A DNA stretch of 21,564 nucleotides from Flavobacteriaceae bacterium (lineage in GTDB: Bacteria; Bacteroidota; Bacteroidia; Flavobacteriales; Flavobacteriaceae). Shown here one piece after another: positions 1-7,877 of this stretch. Positions within the stretch are counted from its first letter, which is position 1, and the number at the start of each line of letters is the position of its first letter. The notes under the pieces were generated by a model. The model was not told where the DNA came from and made no database searches. It worked only from the letters and a program-made list of their open reading frames with translations. Location of the stretch: assembly GCA_030613745.1 (NCBI GenBank), contig JAUWLK010000013.1, positions 1 to 21,564 on the forward strand, in the 5' to 3' direction. Both the position numbers and the translations under genes were made by a program.

Positions 1-1115
1 ACTAAACGTGATATATTACTGAATTCAGGTAAAGAGTCATTCACTATAAAGCCATTATTTAAACTAAGAATATTTTGCATGTATTGGTAGCCAAACCCAG
101 CATTAACAGTACTCCAAAATAACCCGGAATTCATACTTGCCATATTGGCTTTTGATCTGCGATTATCTCCGGGTGTCATATCCATTTGTATAATATCTAA
201 TAATTGATCATTATTAAAATCTGCAATATCAACTCCCATACCATATAGTGCTGTTTGTTTGGTAAGATCTTTTATATGTTCGCTGAAAGTTCCGTTTTTA
301 TTATTGATAAAAAGGTAATCCGGAATATTAAAATCATTTGAAACATATATATCAGGCCAACCATCATTATTTAGGTCACCAATTGTAGCACTGTTAGTTA
401 ATCCGAAAGATCTTAATCCAGCTTCATCAGTTACATTTGTAAATGAACCCCCATCGTTTCTAAAAAGATTATCTGTTTCAATATCTTTGGTATTATTCAT
501 TTTAAACTGATAAAAAGCATTGGTTGCATTAAATCTTGTAGGAGGATAATTTGCAACATATAAATCTAGATCGCCATCAAGATCATAATCAAAAAAAGTA
601 GCTTGTACACTATTTCCTATATCAGCAATACCATATTTTGCTGCACTTTCTGTAAATGTCAAATCACCATTGTTTATGTATAATAAATTCTCTTTTGGGT
701 TATATTTACCACCTACTGAACAATAAATATCTAAAAGACCATCATTGTTTACATCTGCCATAGTAACACCTGTAAACCATCTTTTGTCTCCCAGTACTCC
801 TGCCTTTTCGGAAATATCTTCAAATTTTAAATCTCCTTTATTTAAGTACAATCTATTTGAAACCATATTGCCCGTAAAAAACAGATCAATAAGCCCATCA
901 TTATTGATATCACCTGCTGATACTCCACCTCCCATATACATATACGCATAATTAAGATAATGAAGTGAATCTGTTTCAGTTAAATTATTAGAAAAAGCTA
1001 TACCTGTTTGCTTTTGATCAAGTTTTTTGAATATTTTCTCACTTGTTGAAGTGTTTTTATTATTACAAGAAATTAAAAAAATAACGATGCTGATGAATAA
1101 TAATACTCTTTTCAT
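1..1115 (-). CDS. FG-GAP/VCBS-repeat lipoprotein, CRTAC1-like (C-terminus outside window)
   Basis: The gene starts at 1115 and is open to the left edge, giving 371 codons of a longer protein. The N-terminus is a lipoprotein signal with lipobox LISC, lipid cysteine at residue 17. Five calcium-loop motifs of the D-x-[ND]-x-D-G-x-x-D type follow at about residues 69-77, 121-129, 176-184, 247-255 and 299-307; the last has Gln in place of Gly. These are typical of FG-GAP/VCBS beta-propeller blades. The stretch MGGGVSAGDINNDGLIDLFF is characteristic of the CRTAC1/ASPIC-UnbV group that commonly follows SusC/SusD pairs in Bacteroidota. The protein is probably exported to the outer membrane or cell surface and calcium-stabilised; a binding role in the neighbouring uptake system is inference. 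It lies 108 bp after the SusD-like gene with a strong hairpin between, so it may be transcribed separately or by read-through. Confidence 0.85.
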   Translation of the reverse strand, partial: MKRVLLFISIVIFLISCNNKNTSTSEKIFKKLDQKQTGIAFSNNLTETDSLHYLNYAYMYMGGGVSAGDINNDGLIDLFFTGNMVSNRLYLNKGDLKFEDISEKAGVLGDKRWFTGVTMADVNNDGLLDIYCSVGGKYNPKENLLYINNGDLTFTESAAKYGIADIGNSVQATFFDYDLDGDLDLYVANYPPTRFNATNAFYQFKMNNTKDIETDNLFRNDGGSFTNVTDEAGLRSFGLTNSATIGDLNNDGWPDIYVSNDFNIPDYLFINNKNGTFSEHIKDLTKQTALYGMGVDIADFNNDQLLDIIQMDMTPGDNRRSKANMASMNSGLFWSTVNAGFGYQYMQNILSLNNGFIVNDSLPEFSNISRL

Positions 1116-1162
1116 TTTACTAAATTTTGAGACTTTAAATGTAATAATTAGGGTTTCATATA

Positions 1163-1198
1163 AACAAAAAGAGCATTAAATTTAATGCTCTTTTTGTT
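1163..1198 (-). terminator. Perfect hairpin terminator after the SusD-like gene
   Basis: The arm AACAAAAAGAGCATTAAA is followed directly by its exact reverse complement, an 18-bp perfect dyad whose outer part is an A tract on one side and a T tract on the other. It can act in either direction. It sits between the stop of the SusD-like gene (1224) and the start of the FG-GAP gene (1115), so it should attenuate expression of the downstream gene relative to the SusC/SusD pair. Confidence 0.75.
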
Positions 1199-1223
1199 AT
1201 TAATACTGAAAATTTAAATAATG

Positions 1224-2897
1224 TTAATATCCAGGATTTTGAGTTAAAATACCACCACTTAAATCAATTGCAGTAATTGGAATAGGAGACATATCATGTA
1301 TTGATTGATATGCATTTGGTTTACCAGCAAAAGAAGTAATTACTCGTGCTTCATTAGCGAAATAATCATTCATTAATGTAGTACCATTAGCCCATCTTCT
1401 AATATCAAACAATCTATGACCCTCCATACCTAATTCAAGACGACGTTCAAAACGAACTGCTTTTCTTGCATTATCCTGGTCACCTAAGCTAGTGTATAAA
1501 TCAATTTGATAATTAGCAGCATCTGCATTACCAGCAAGATTTTGTACATAGGTCATATCTTTTGCTCTACTTCTAACTTGATTAACATATTCTAAAGCTG
1601 TTGCCATATCATTGGTTTCAACTGCTGCTTCAGCGGCCATTAATAACACATCGGCATATCTCATAATATGATAGTTGACACCTGAGTGTTGTTGGCCCCA
1701 GCCACCGGTACCCATATTTGCATCTTCACCAGCATAATATATATTTTTCTTTGGTAAATAAGGTCCTGAAATATCAGCAAAACCAGCACGAATCCAATCT
1801 TTACCAGGCATTTCTCCCCAGCCATTGTATTCAATAGTTCTTCTGCCTATTGTATAGTCAATTCTAGGATCTAATGCTCCAGTATGAGCAGTAAATGCTT
1901 CCTCACTTGTGATTCCATAATCATTAGCAACATCAGTTTGATTATAGGTATCTAATAAAGGTAAACCACTTGATGTTTGAAAAGCATTAGCTAGATCTTG
2001 CGTTGGTTGGTAAAAACCACAACACCAATCGTTAGGGCCAGCAAAATTCAAAGTACCACCTTGATTACCATTATAAGATTGACCGGCATCAGCAGTAAAT
2101 TGAATTGCGAATAAAGATTCAGAACTATTATCACCTGCAAGTCTGAAATTATCTACAAATTCTGGCATTAAAGAATATGGACCACTATCAATCACATTTT
2201 TAAGTAAAGTTAATGCTTCTGACCATTCTGATTGAAATAAATGTACTTTACCTAAAAAAGCTCTGGCTACCCATGAAGTTGGTCTTCCTGGTTCATCCTG
2301 TATACTTGGTAAATTATCCATTGCAAAATTAAAATCTGCCTCAATCTGATCCCAAATAGAGCCTGGGTTTGGTTGGTTGAATTCAGTATTTGCATAGTTT
2401 TCATCTGAAATATAAGGAACATTTCCAAATATATTTTGAAGTTCAAAATTATAATGTCCTCTTAAAAACCGTGCTTCTGCCATTTGTGCAGAAAAATCAC
2501 CTTCTTCAATAGTACCAATCAAAGCGATAACAGCATTAGATCTATTAACACCAGCAAAAAGCGCTTGCCATTTTCCTAAAAGATATGGGTTTCCACTTGT
2601 CCAGTCAAAGATCTCTAATAAATACAGATCAGCTTGATCACCGTCTGTACTTCCTTTATGTGCATCATCTGCCATTGCATCAAACCACCAGTTATCACCA
2701 CTTGTAGTCCATCCAGAACCACGGTTACTAGCTCCATCTAAAACCGAGTAAGCACCAGTAAGTAATAAATTTACACCTGTTTCATTTTGAAGTGCTTCAT
2801 CACTCAAAGCACCAACTGCTACTTGTTCAGTGAAACTTTCACTACATGCTAATAATCCTACTAGCAAAAATAAAAGATAAATTATTTTGTTTTTCAT
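1224..2897 (-). CDS. SusD/RagB-family outer-membrane substrate-binding lipoprotein
   Basis: This 557-residue protein is the surface lid and binding partner of the SusC-like transporter next to it. The signal peptide ends in lipobox LLAC with Cys18. Family signatures are visible: the helix EARFLRGHYN at 141-150 followed by FELQNIFGNVPYI at 151-163 (TPR-like region), YHIMRYADVLLMAAEA in the C-terminal half, and RRLELGMEGHRLFDIRRW at about 490-506. Length is normal for the family. It begins 4 bp after the SusC stop codon, so the two are one operon and probably translationally coupled. The ligand cannot be read from the sequence: no glycoside hydrolase, lyase, sulfatase or peptidase is visible nearby. 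The start is supported by placement of the lipoprotein signal at the N-terminus. Confidence 0.95.
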   Translation of the reverse strand: MKNKIIYLLFLLVGLLACSESFTEQVAVGALSDEALQNETGVNLLLTGAYSVLDGASNRGSGWTTSGDNWWFDAMADDAHKGSTDGDQADLYLLEIFDWTSGNPYLLGKWQALFAGVNRSNAVIALIGTIEEGDFSAQMAEARFLRGHYNFELQNIFGNVPYISDENYANTEFNQPNPGSIWDQIEADFNFAMDNLPSIQDEPGRPTSWVARAFLGKVHLFQSEWSEALTLLKNVIDSGPYSLMPEFVDNFRLAGDNSSESLFAIQFTADAGQSYNGNQGGTLNFAGPNDWCCGFYQPTQDLANAFQTSSGLPLLDTYNQTDVANDYGITSEEAFTAHTGALDPRIDYTIGRRTIEYNGWGEMPGKDWIRAGFADISGPYLPKKNIYYAGEDANMGTGGWGQQHSGVNYHIMRYADVLLMAAEAAVETNDMATALEYVNQVRSRAKDMTYVQNLAGNADAANYQIDLYTSLGDQDNARKAVRFERRLELGMEGHRLFDIRRWANGTTLMNDYFANEARVITSFAGKPNAYQSIHDMSPIPITAIDLSGGILTQNPGY

Positions 2898-2901
2898 TTT
2901 T

Positions 2902-5900
2902 TTAAAATTTTATGTTAATACCGAAAGTAAATATTTGAGACATCGGATAAATTTGATTTTCAACTCCCAAAGTTAAATTATCATTTGAAATAACTTCTGG
3001 ATCAATCCCATTATAATCAGTTAATGTAAATAAGTTGGTTCCTTGCACGTAAATACGGAAAGAGTCCATACCAATTTTACTAGAAATATTATCTTCGAAT
3101 GTATAACCAATTTGTAAGTTTTTCAATCTTAAGTATGAACCATCCTCTACAAAATATGAATTCGGACTGGTTTCATTGTTCGTGATTGATTGGCTCAAGG
3201 CTGGAAGAGAAGCATTTGTATTGCTTGGAGTCCATGAATCTAGCACACGTGTACTTCTATTTCCATTAAAGAAAGTTGGAAAATCTGTATATATCTTTTC
3301 ATAGTTATAAATATCATTTCCTTGAGATCCTGTAAAGAAGAATGAAGCATCAAAACCTTTATAGGCTGTTGATAAATTGATACCATAAGTAAAATCAGGA
3401 TGAGGAGAACCAATATAAGTACGATCATCGTCATTAATTATACCGTCACCATTTACATCTTTATACTTAAATCTACCGGTATCATCAATACCTTCAACAA
3501 CACGGCCATAAAAAGATGAGATTGGGCGCCCTACTTCTGTTCTTGTAACAGCACCACCTCTAAAACCGGTATAACCTATTACAAAATCACTTATTAATTC
3601 AGTAACTTCATTTTTATAGTGCGATAAATTAACATCGATACCGTAAGACCAACCAGAATCAGTTTCATCGTGGTAACCAACACTAAAATCAATACCTTTA
3701 TTCTCAACAGATCCTAAATTTACTAATGGAGCTGAGGCATCAATTGCCGTAGTACTTATTAAACTGAAATCACGTGTAATTAAGTCCTCAGTTGTTATAA
3801 TATAATATTCTAATCCTAAAAATAGTTTATCATTAAATAATCCAAGATCTATACCAAAATTTGTAGATACACTGGTTTCCCATTTTAAGTTAGGATTTCC
3901 TACTTGACTTAATTGAGCTCCAGTTGTTATTGAAGTTCCATTAAATGAATAATTAGCTAAAGATTCACTTAAACCCGAAATGTTTATTGTTGGATTATCG
4001 GATGGTAAGGTTTGATTACCTAATTGACCATATGAACCTTTTAATTTTATTCGGTTAACAAGTGCGTCTTGCGGATAAAAATCTTCTTTACTTAATAACC
4101 AACCTGCACTAAAAGAAGGGAATACACCACTTTTGTTATCTCCTGCAAAACGAGAAGACTCATCTCGACGAACTGTAGCTGTTGCAAAATATTTTCCTTG
4201 ATAGTTATAATTGGCTGTTCCAAAAATTGACCATAATGAATTTGTATATTGCCAAGCAGAACTTACATTTGGTGTACCTGATCCATTATTTAATAAGTAA
4301 AAATCAGGAGTTTCAAATAAATATCCTGTACGGCTAATACCTTTACCTCTTCCGCTACCTTCACCTGCTTCAACACCTAATAAAGCATTTATAGAATGAT
4401 CTCCAAAAGTTTTGGAGTAATTAAGTGTGTTAGTCCATGTCCACTCATAAGTAAGCTGATCAGTTTCAGAAAGTGTACTTGTAGCAATAGGTTCACCATG
4501 TTCAGGGTCTAATGGATTAAAAGACCTGCTACTAAATGATTGCATACTTCCACCCATAGTGGTTTTAAAAGTTAAACCGTCAATTATATCAGCTTCAAGA
4601 TAAACATCACCAAAAACTCTAAGGGATTTGTTGAAATTATCTTTTGATCTGTATAATTGTGCAGCAGGGCTTCTGGCATTTCCTAAACCTGCAGAATTAC
4701 TGTAAGTTCCGGCAAAAAGTCCATTATCATCATAAACAGGAATTAAAGGGCTACTTCTTATTGAATTTTGGTAAGATTCGCCATTACCTGCTTTTGTATC
4801 AGAAAAAGAAACATTTAAATGCTCACCAATACGTATCCTATCTTTTACTTTAAATTCTGCATTCATCATCGTGTTACCACGTTTGAAACCAGTATAATTT
4901 AAGATACCATCTCTTGATAAGTAACTAACAGACATGTAATATTTACCAGTTTCTGTTCCGTTTTGCATGGATAAACTAACATTATTTGTTGGGGCATTTT
5001 GCGTAATAGCATCTGGCCAGTAAGTTCCATTAGGTAATACTGTTGCAGGTTCTCTAACACCTATTAATTGTGAAGGTACAACAGGATCTGCTCCTGAACC
5101 ATATTGAGGATGTGTAACAACAGCACCATCATTTCGTAAACTCTCAAAAACCATATCTCCATGTTGCTGTGCATTTAAAAGACTTGGTAGGTTTGTAGCT
5201 TTAGATATACCAGTATAAAAATCAAATGATACTGTAGCTTTATCCATATTATATCCACCACTTTTAGTAGTAATAATAATTACACCATTAGAAGCTCTTG
5301 CACCATATATTGCAGCAGCAGCATCTTTTAATACGTTCATTTGATCAATATCTGAAGGATTGATACTGTTCAATATATTAGCATCAAGTGTTTGTACACC
5401 ATCAATAATATACAATGGATTGGTATTATTACTTGTACCAAATCCACGAATAGTAATTTTTGGAGCTGCACCAGGTGAACCACTATTTACTACAGTAACA
5501 CCGGTAACTCTTCCTTGAAGTGCTTCTGCAGCATTTACTACCGGAGCTTTCATAGCTTCGTCCATATCGACAGAGGCAACGGCTCCAGTAATATCTCCTC
5601 TTGTTTGAGAAGTATATCCTACAACAACAACTTCATCTAGTTGATTTGCATCTTCTTTAAGAGTAACACTAATAGTTGACTGTCCGTCAACGTTTACTTC
5701 TTGAGTTATGTACCCAACATAACTAATTGTCAAAATAGCATCTGAAGCAACATTATCTATGGTATAATTACCATCAAAATCTGTTGTAACGCCATTGCTA
5801 GTGCCTTTTTCGATAACATTTGCTCCTGGTAATGGACCATTTGCATCTGACACTGTTCCTGAAATACTTTGGGCTTGTGTAAAGCCATAAAGCATTAAAA

Positions 5901-5943
5901 AACTTAGAAATAATAAATTTCTAATTAAATAAAATTTTCTCAT
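2902..5943 (-). CDS. SusC/RagA-family TonB-dependent outer-membrane transporter
   Basis: This 1013-residue protein imports oligomers across the outer membrane using TonB energy. A signal peptide (about 1-24, cleavage near FTQA) leads to a CarboxypepD_reg-like domain at about 26-98 (SISGTVSDANGPLPGANV). A TonB-box-like segment, LDEVVVVGY, lies at 102-110. The plug domain follows, with GRVTGVTVVNSGSPGAAPKI near 144-163, PLYIIDGVQ at 176-184 and the SusC signature IYGARASNGVIIITTKSG near 212-229. The rest is a 22-strand barrel that ends with FTFGINIKF, with the terminal Phe expected for BAM recognition. It is the first gene of the susC-susD operon. A candidate promoter (6049-6056) overlaps an inverted repeat, suggesting regulated expression. 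There is no N-terminal STN (anti-sigma signalling) domain, so it is not the FecA/FoxA signalling subtype. Confidence 0.96.
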   Translation of the reverse strand: MRKFYLIRNLLFLSFLMLYGFTQAQSISGTVSDANGPLPGANVIEKGTSNGVTTDFDGNYTIDNVASDAILTISYVGYITQEVNVDGQSTISVTLKEDANQLDEVVVVGYTSQTRGDITGAVASVDMDEAMKAPVVNAAEALQGRVTGVTVVNSGSPGAAPKITIRGFGTSNNTNPLYIIDGVQTLDANILNSINPSDIDQMNVLKDAAAAIYGARASNGVIIITTKSGGYNMDKATVSFDFYTGISKATNLPSLLNAQQHGDMVFESLRNDGAVVTHPQYGSGADPVVPSQLIGVREPATVLPNGTYWPDAITQNAPTNNVSLSMQNGTETGKYYMSVSYLSRDGILNYTGFKRGNTMMNAEFKVKDRIRIGEHLNVSFSDTKAGNGESYQNSIRSSPLIPVYDDNGLFAGTYSNSAGLGNARSPAAQLYRSKDNFNKSLRVFGDVYLEADIIDGLTFKTTMGGSMQSFSSRSFNPLDPEHGEPIATSTLSETDQLTYEWTWTNTLNYSKTFGDHSINALLGVEAGEGSGRGKGISRTGYLFETPDFYLLNNGSGTPNVSSAWQYTNSLWSIFGTANYNYQGKYFATATVRRDESSRFAGDNKSGVFPSFSAGWLLSKEDFYPQDALVNRIKLKGSYGQLGNQTLPSDNPTINISGLSESLANYSFNGTSITTGAQLSQVGNPNLKWETSVSTNFGIDLGLFNDKLFLGLEYYIITTEDLITRDFSLISTTAIDASAPLVNLGSVENKGIDFSVGYHDETDSGWSYGIDVNLSHYKNEVTELISDFVIGYTGFRGGAVTRTEVGRPISSFYGRVVEGIDDTGRFKYKDVNGDGIINDDDRTYIGSPHPDFTYGINLSTAYKGFDASFFFTGSQGNDIYNYEKIYTDFPTFFNGNRSTRVLDSWTPSNTNASLPALSQSITNNETSPNSYFVEDGSYLRLKNLQIGYTFEDNISSKIGMDSFRIYVQGTNLFTLTDYNGIDPEVISNDNLTLGVENQIYPMSQIFTFGINIKF

Positions 5944-6048
5944 AGATTAAATTTCATGATTAATAAATAATTGAGTTGTAAATATTTGTATTAAAATTGT
6001 ATTTATAATATAAATTAGTATTATGTAAATCTATTAAATTAATTATAA

Positions 6049-6056
6049 CAAACATA
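6049..6056 (-). promoter_or_regulatory. Candidate -7 element of the susC-susD promoter
   Basis: Read on the minus strand this is TATGTTTG, an exact match to the Bacteroidota -7 consensus TAnnTTTG. The start of transcription would lie near 6042, leaving a leader of about 100 nt before the SusC start at 5943. No TTG is found at the expected -33 distance, which suggests a promoter needing an activator or an alternative sigma factor, or that the call is wrong. Confidence 0.45.
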
Positions 6057-6086
6057 ATAAATTTTAATTAAAATATTTATTATGTT
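6051..6086. promoter_or_regulatory. Inverted repeat overlapping the candidate susC promoter
   Basis: The left arm AACATAATAAATTTT (6051-6065), a 4-nt AATT loop, and the right arm AAAATATTTATTATGTT (6070-6086) form a dyad of 15 matched pairs with a 2-nt bulge in the right arm. It covers the candidate -7 hexamer and the -33 position, where a regulator would act. In such AT-rich DNA part of the symmetry may arise by chance. Confidence 0.4.
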
Positions 6087-6403
6087 TAATTTCAATCACT
6101 GAAAGAATTTAAACATAACTATAATTAATCTTCATTTAATATATTAAACATAATTAATATCGTTTATAATTTTAACATTAGGCCAAGATAAATATCAAAA
6201 TGGGTAATACTAAAATTTAATATACCAACAACGTTAAATTTACAATAAACAACATAATTTTAATAAATAAAAAACATAAAAATTACTTTGTAATCTTAAC
6301 AAATATAAGATTGATACAAATATTAATTTTTTGTTAATTATAAATCAATACAATTTTGTCTCTTATTGATATGATTTTTACATATTATTTTATATAAACA
6401 ATT

Positions 6404-6511
6404 ATGTCAAAGAGTTTTCATAGAGAAATAAAACAATTATTGCCAGATGATTGCTTTTTTGTTTATGATAGAGTTAAGGAAAATCATTTGAAAATGTTAC
6501 AAAAAAAATGA
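6404..6511 (+). pseudogene. Probable N-terminal fragment of an AraC-family regulator
   Basis: An ATG-initiated frame of 35 codons reads MSKSFHREIKQLLPDDCFFV and then YDRVKENHLKMLQKK before a TGA. The segment HREI-x5-LP-x-DDCFFVYDRVK resembles, from memory, the first residues of Bacteroidota AraC-type regulators whose N-terminal cupin begins with a similar HREI...DCF...DR-K pattern. In those the reading continues into a F-x-FP-x-H-x-H-P-E segment, which is missing here. No helix-turn-helix portion is found downstream in any frame. AraC regulators often sit next to nutrient-uptake loci, so this may be the remnant of the former regulator of the SusC/SusD operon. The alternative is a meaningless short open frame. 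Confidence 0.4.
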
Positions 6512-6680
6512 ATTAAGGGTTAAGAAATATTTTAATCATAAAGATATTATGTATACAGCTTAATAAAATCATTATTAATAAACGTCAGGTTGATATTTCC
6601 AGTTCTTCAATATTGACTTAGGGATTAATAATCAATATTAAACTTTATGGATCCAAATTGAAAAATATAAAAAATAGTAG

Positions 6681-7622
6681 TTAAATACCAACAATTTTTA
6701 AAGCCGCATAAAACACAAATAGGCTAATCAAAATAACAGCTTCCATTTTTTGCAGGCCTTTCTTTTTATAGAAGAAAAAGAGTACAATAAAAGATAAAAA
6801 CAACAAAAAAGGGAGATCAAATACTATCAGGCTTTTTTCTATTTTAAGTTCTGAAATAGAAGCACCCATTCCAACAGGAATTAGCATATCAAATATATTA
6901 CTGCCAATAAGATTACCAACAGACAATCCTCCGGCTTTTTTTCTTATGGCATTTATAGCAAGTGCCAGTTCCGGTAAGCTTGTTCCTAATCCTATAATAA
7001 TTATTCCAACAAATGATTGTTTGATGCCAAAATTTTCAGCAAAACTAATGGAGTTATCAACTACTAATTCTGAAGTTAAAATTACAATAATAATACCTAT
7101 AATTAGAAATAAAATATCTTTTCTAATATGCTTATTAAACTTCTTTTTTATTTTTTTACCAATCCGTTCCTGATGGAACAACCTAAAATAATAAATTAAG
7201 TAAACTACAATTAATACAATACCATCAACTCTTGTAATTTCCCCATCTATTCCTAATAGTATAACTAATAAAACAGACCCTAATAACATACCCCCATCCT
7301 CATAAAGATGGCGTCTTTTAATGGTAAGGTAACCTAATAGACCTACTGAGCCTAATACCAAGCTTATCTGACTAAAGCTACTCCCAATTGCATTGCCAAT
7401 GATTATTCCAGATGTATCTGTATTTCCAATGGCACTGTGAAGAGCGGCGTTAATGGCAATGACCATTTCGGGAAGGTCTGTACCGATGGACAAAATGGCT
7501 AAACCTACAAAAACCTGAGATAATTTATAATATTCTGCAATGTTTATAGCCCCTTTAATTACTAGTTCCGTTCCCAACCACAAACCTATAAGCCCAAATA
7601 ATATGAGAAAAACCTCTTGCAT
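6681..7622 (-). CDS. Sodium/calcium exchanger-family (CaCA) antiporter
   Basis: This 313-residue integral membrane protein has about ten hydrophobic segments and two inverted halves, the normal architecture of prokaryotic NCX/YrbG-type exchangers. Repeat 2 is canonical: GLGTSLPELALAINA (211-225) with GNLIGSNIFD (236-245). Repeat 1 reads SIGTDLPEMVIAINAA (45-60) with GNAIGSSFSQ (76-85), so the Ser normally following GT is Asp49 and the residue equivalent to the Asn/Asp after GSNIF is Gln85. Both acidic gate residues (Glu52, Glu218) are kept. The expected role is export of Ca2+ (or another cation) in exchange for Na+ at the cytoplasmic membrane; the repeat-1 changes could alter ion choice. It is transcribed divergently from a P2A calcium ATPase, 255 bp away, which supports a shared role in cation export. 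Confidence 0.9.
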   Translation of the reverse strand: MQEVFLILFGLIGLWLGTELVIKGAINIAEYYKLSQVFVGLAILSIGTDLPEMVIAINAALHSAIGNTDTSGIIIGNAIGSSFSQISLVLGSVGLLGYLTIKRRHLYEDGGMLLGSVLLVILLGIDGEITRVDGIVLIVVYLIYYFRLFHQERIGKKIKKKFNKHIRKDILFLIIGIIIVILTSELVVDNSISFAENFGIKQSFVGIIIIGLGTSLPELALAINAIRKKAGGLSVGNLIGSNIFDMLIPVGMGASISELKIEKSLIVFDLPFLLFLSFIVLFFFYKKKGLQKMEAVILISLFVFYAALKIVGI

Positions 7623-7644
7623 AAGATAACGTTTTGCTTGTATT

Positions 7645-7678
7645 CAAAGATAAAGATTCTCTATTCAATAATCAACAA
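7645..7678 (-). promoter_or_regulatory. Promoter of the exchanger gene
   Basis: On the minus strand TATCTTTG (7645-7652) matches the Bacteroidota -7 consensus TAnnTTTG exactly. TTG triplets at 7673-7675 and 7676-7678 lie 20 and 23 nt upstream, the usual distance to the -33 element. Transcription would start near 7638, giving a leader of only about 16 nt before the ATG at 7622. Confidence 0.6.
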
Positions 7679-7708
7679 TTTAATCTTTAAATACAGTAAT
7701 ATTACTTA

Positions 7709-7716
7709 TAAATTTG
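7709..7716 (+). promoter_or_regulatory. Possible -7 element for the ATPase operon
   Basis: TAAATTTG matches TAnnTTTG, but no TTG lies at the -33 distance and the ATPase start is about 160 nt away. No better match was found in the rest of the divergent region 7623-7877. Confidence 0.25.
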
Positions 7717-7877
7717 TTATATTTAGTAATGCATTAGAATGCAATAGAAATTAAATGAAATAATGCAACTTAAATAACTGTTTATAGAATATTAGCATAT
7801 CACTATTTATTTGTAAATCAATTTAGACCTAAGTTATTTAAAAAAGTATTGAATGTCTGTCAACTTATCCTTAAAGA

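Larger units (their letters stand above)
5944..6680. other. 737-bp AT-rich intergenic region upstream of the SusC-like gene
   Basis: The stretch is extremely poor in G and C, especially 5970-6400. It holds the candidate susC promoter and inverted repeat (6049-6086) and a regulator fragment (6404-6511), listed separately. The heptamer AACATAA occurs at 6051, 6112, 6147, 6251 and 6273 on the plus strand and as TTATGTT at 6080. From about 6512 to 6680 I see no gene, promoter or clear terminator. No intact open frame of convincing coding character is present. Confidence 0.6.

Noticed and set aside
745..951. 68-codon plus-strand frame
   Set aside because: It lies antisense to the continuous FG-GAP lipoprotein frame, whose calcium-loop motifs run through this stretch.
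4644..4853. 69-codon plus-strand frame inside the SusC-like gene
   Set aside because: A shadow of the transporter barrel region; composition is not protein-like.
7808..7825. FNR/CRP-like half-symmetric site (TTGTAAATCAA) upstream of the ATPase
   Set aside because: Only partial agreement with TTGATNNNNATCAA and easily explained by base composition; not strong enough to list as a site.
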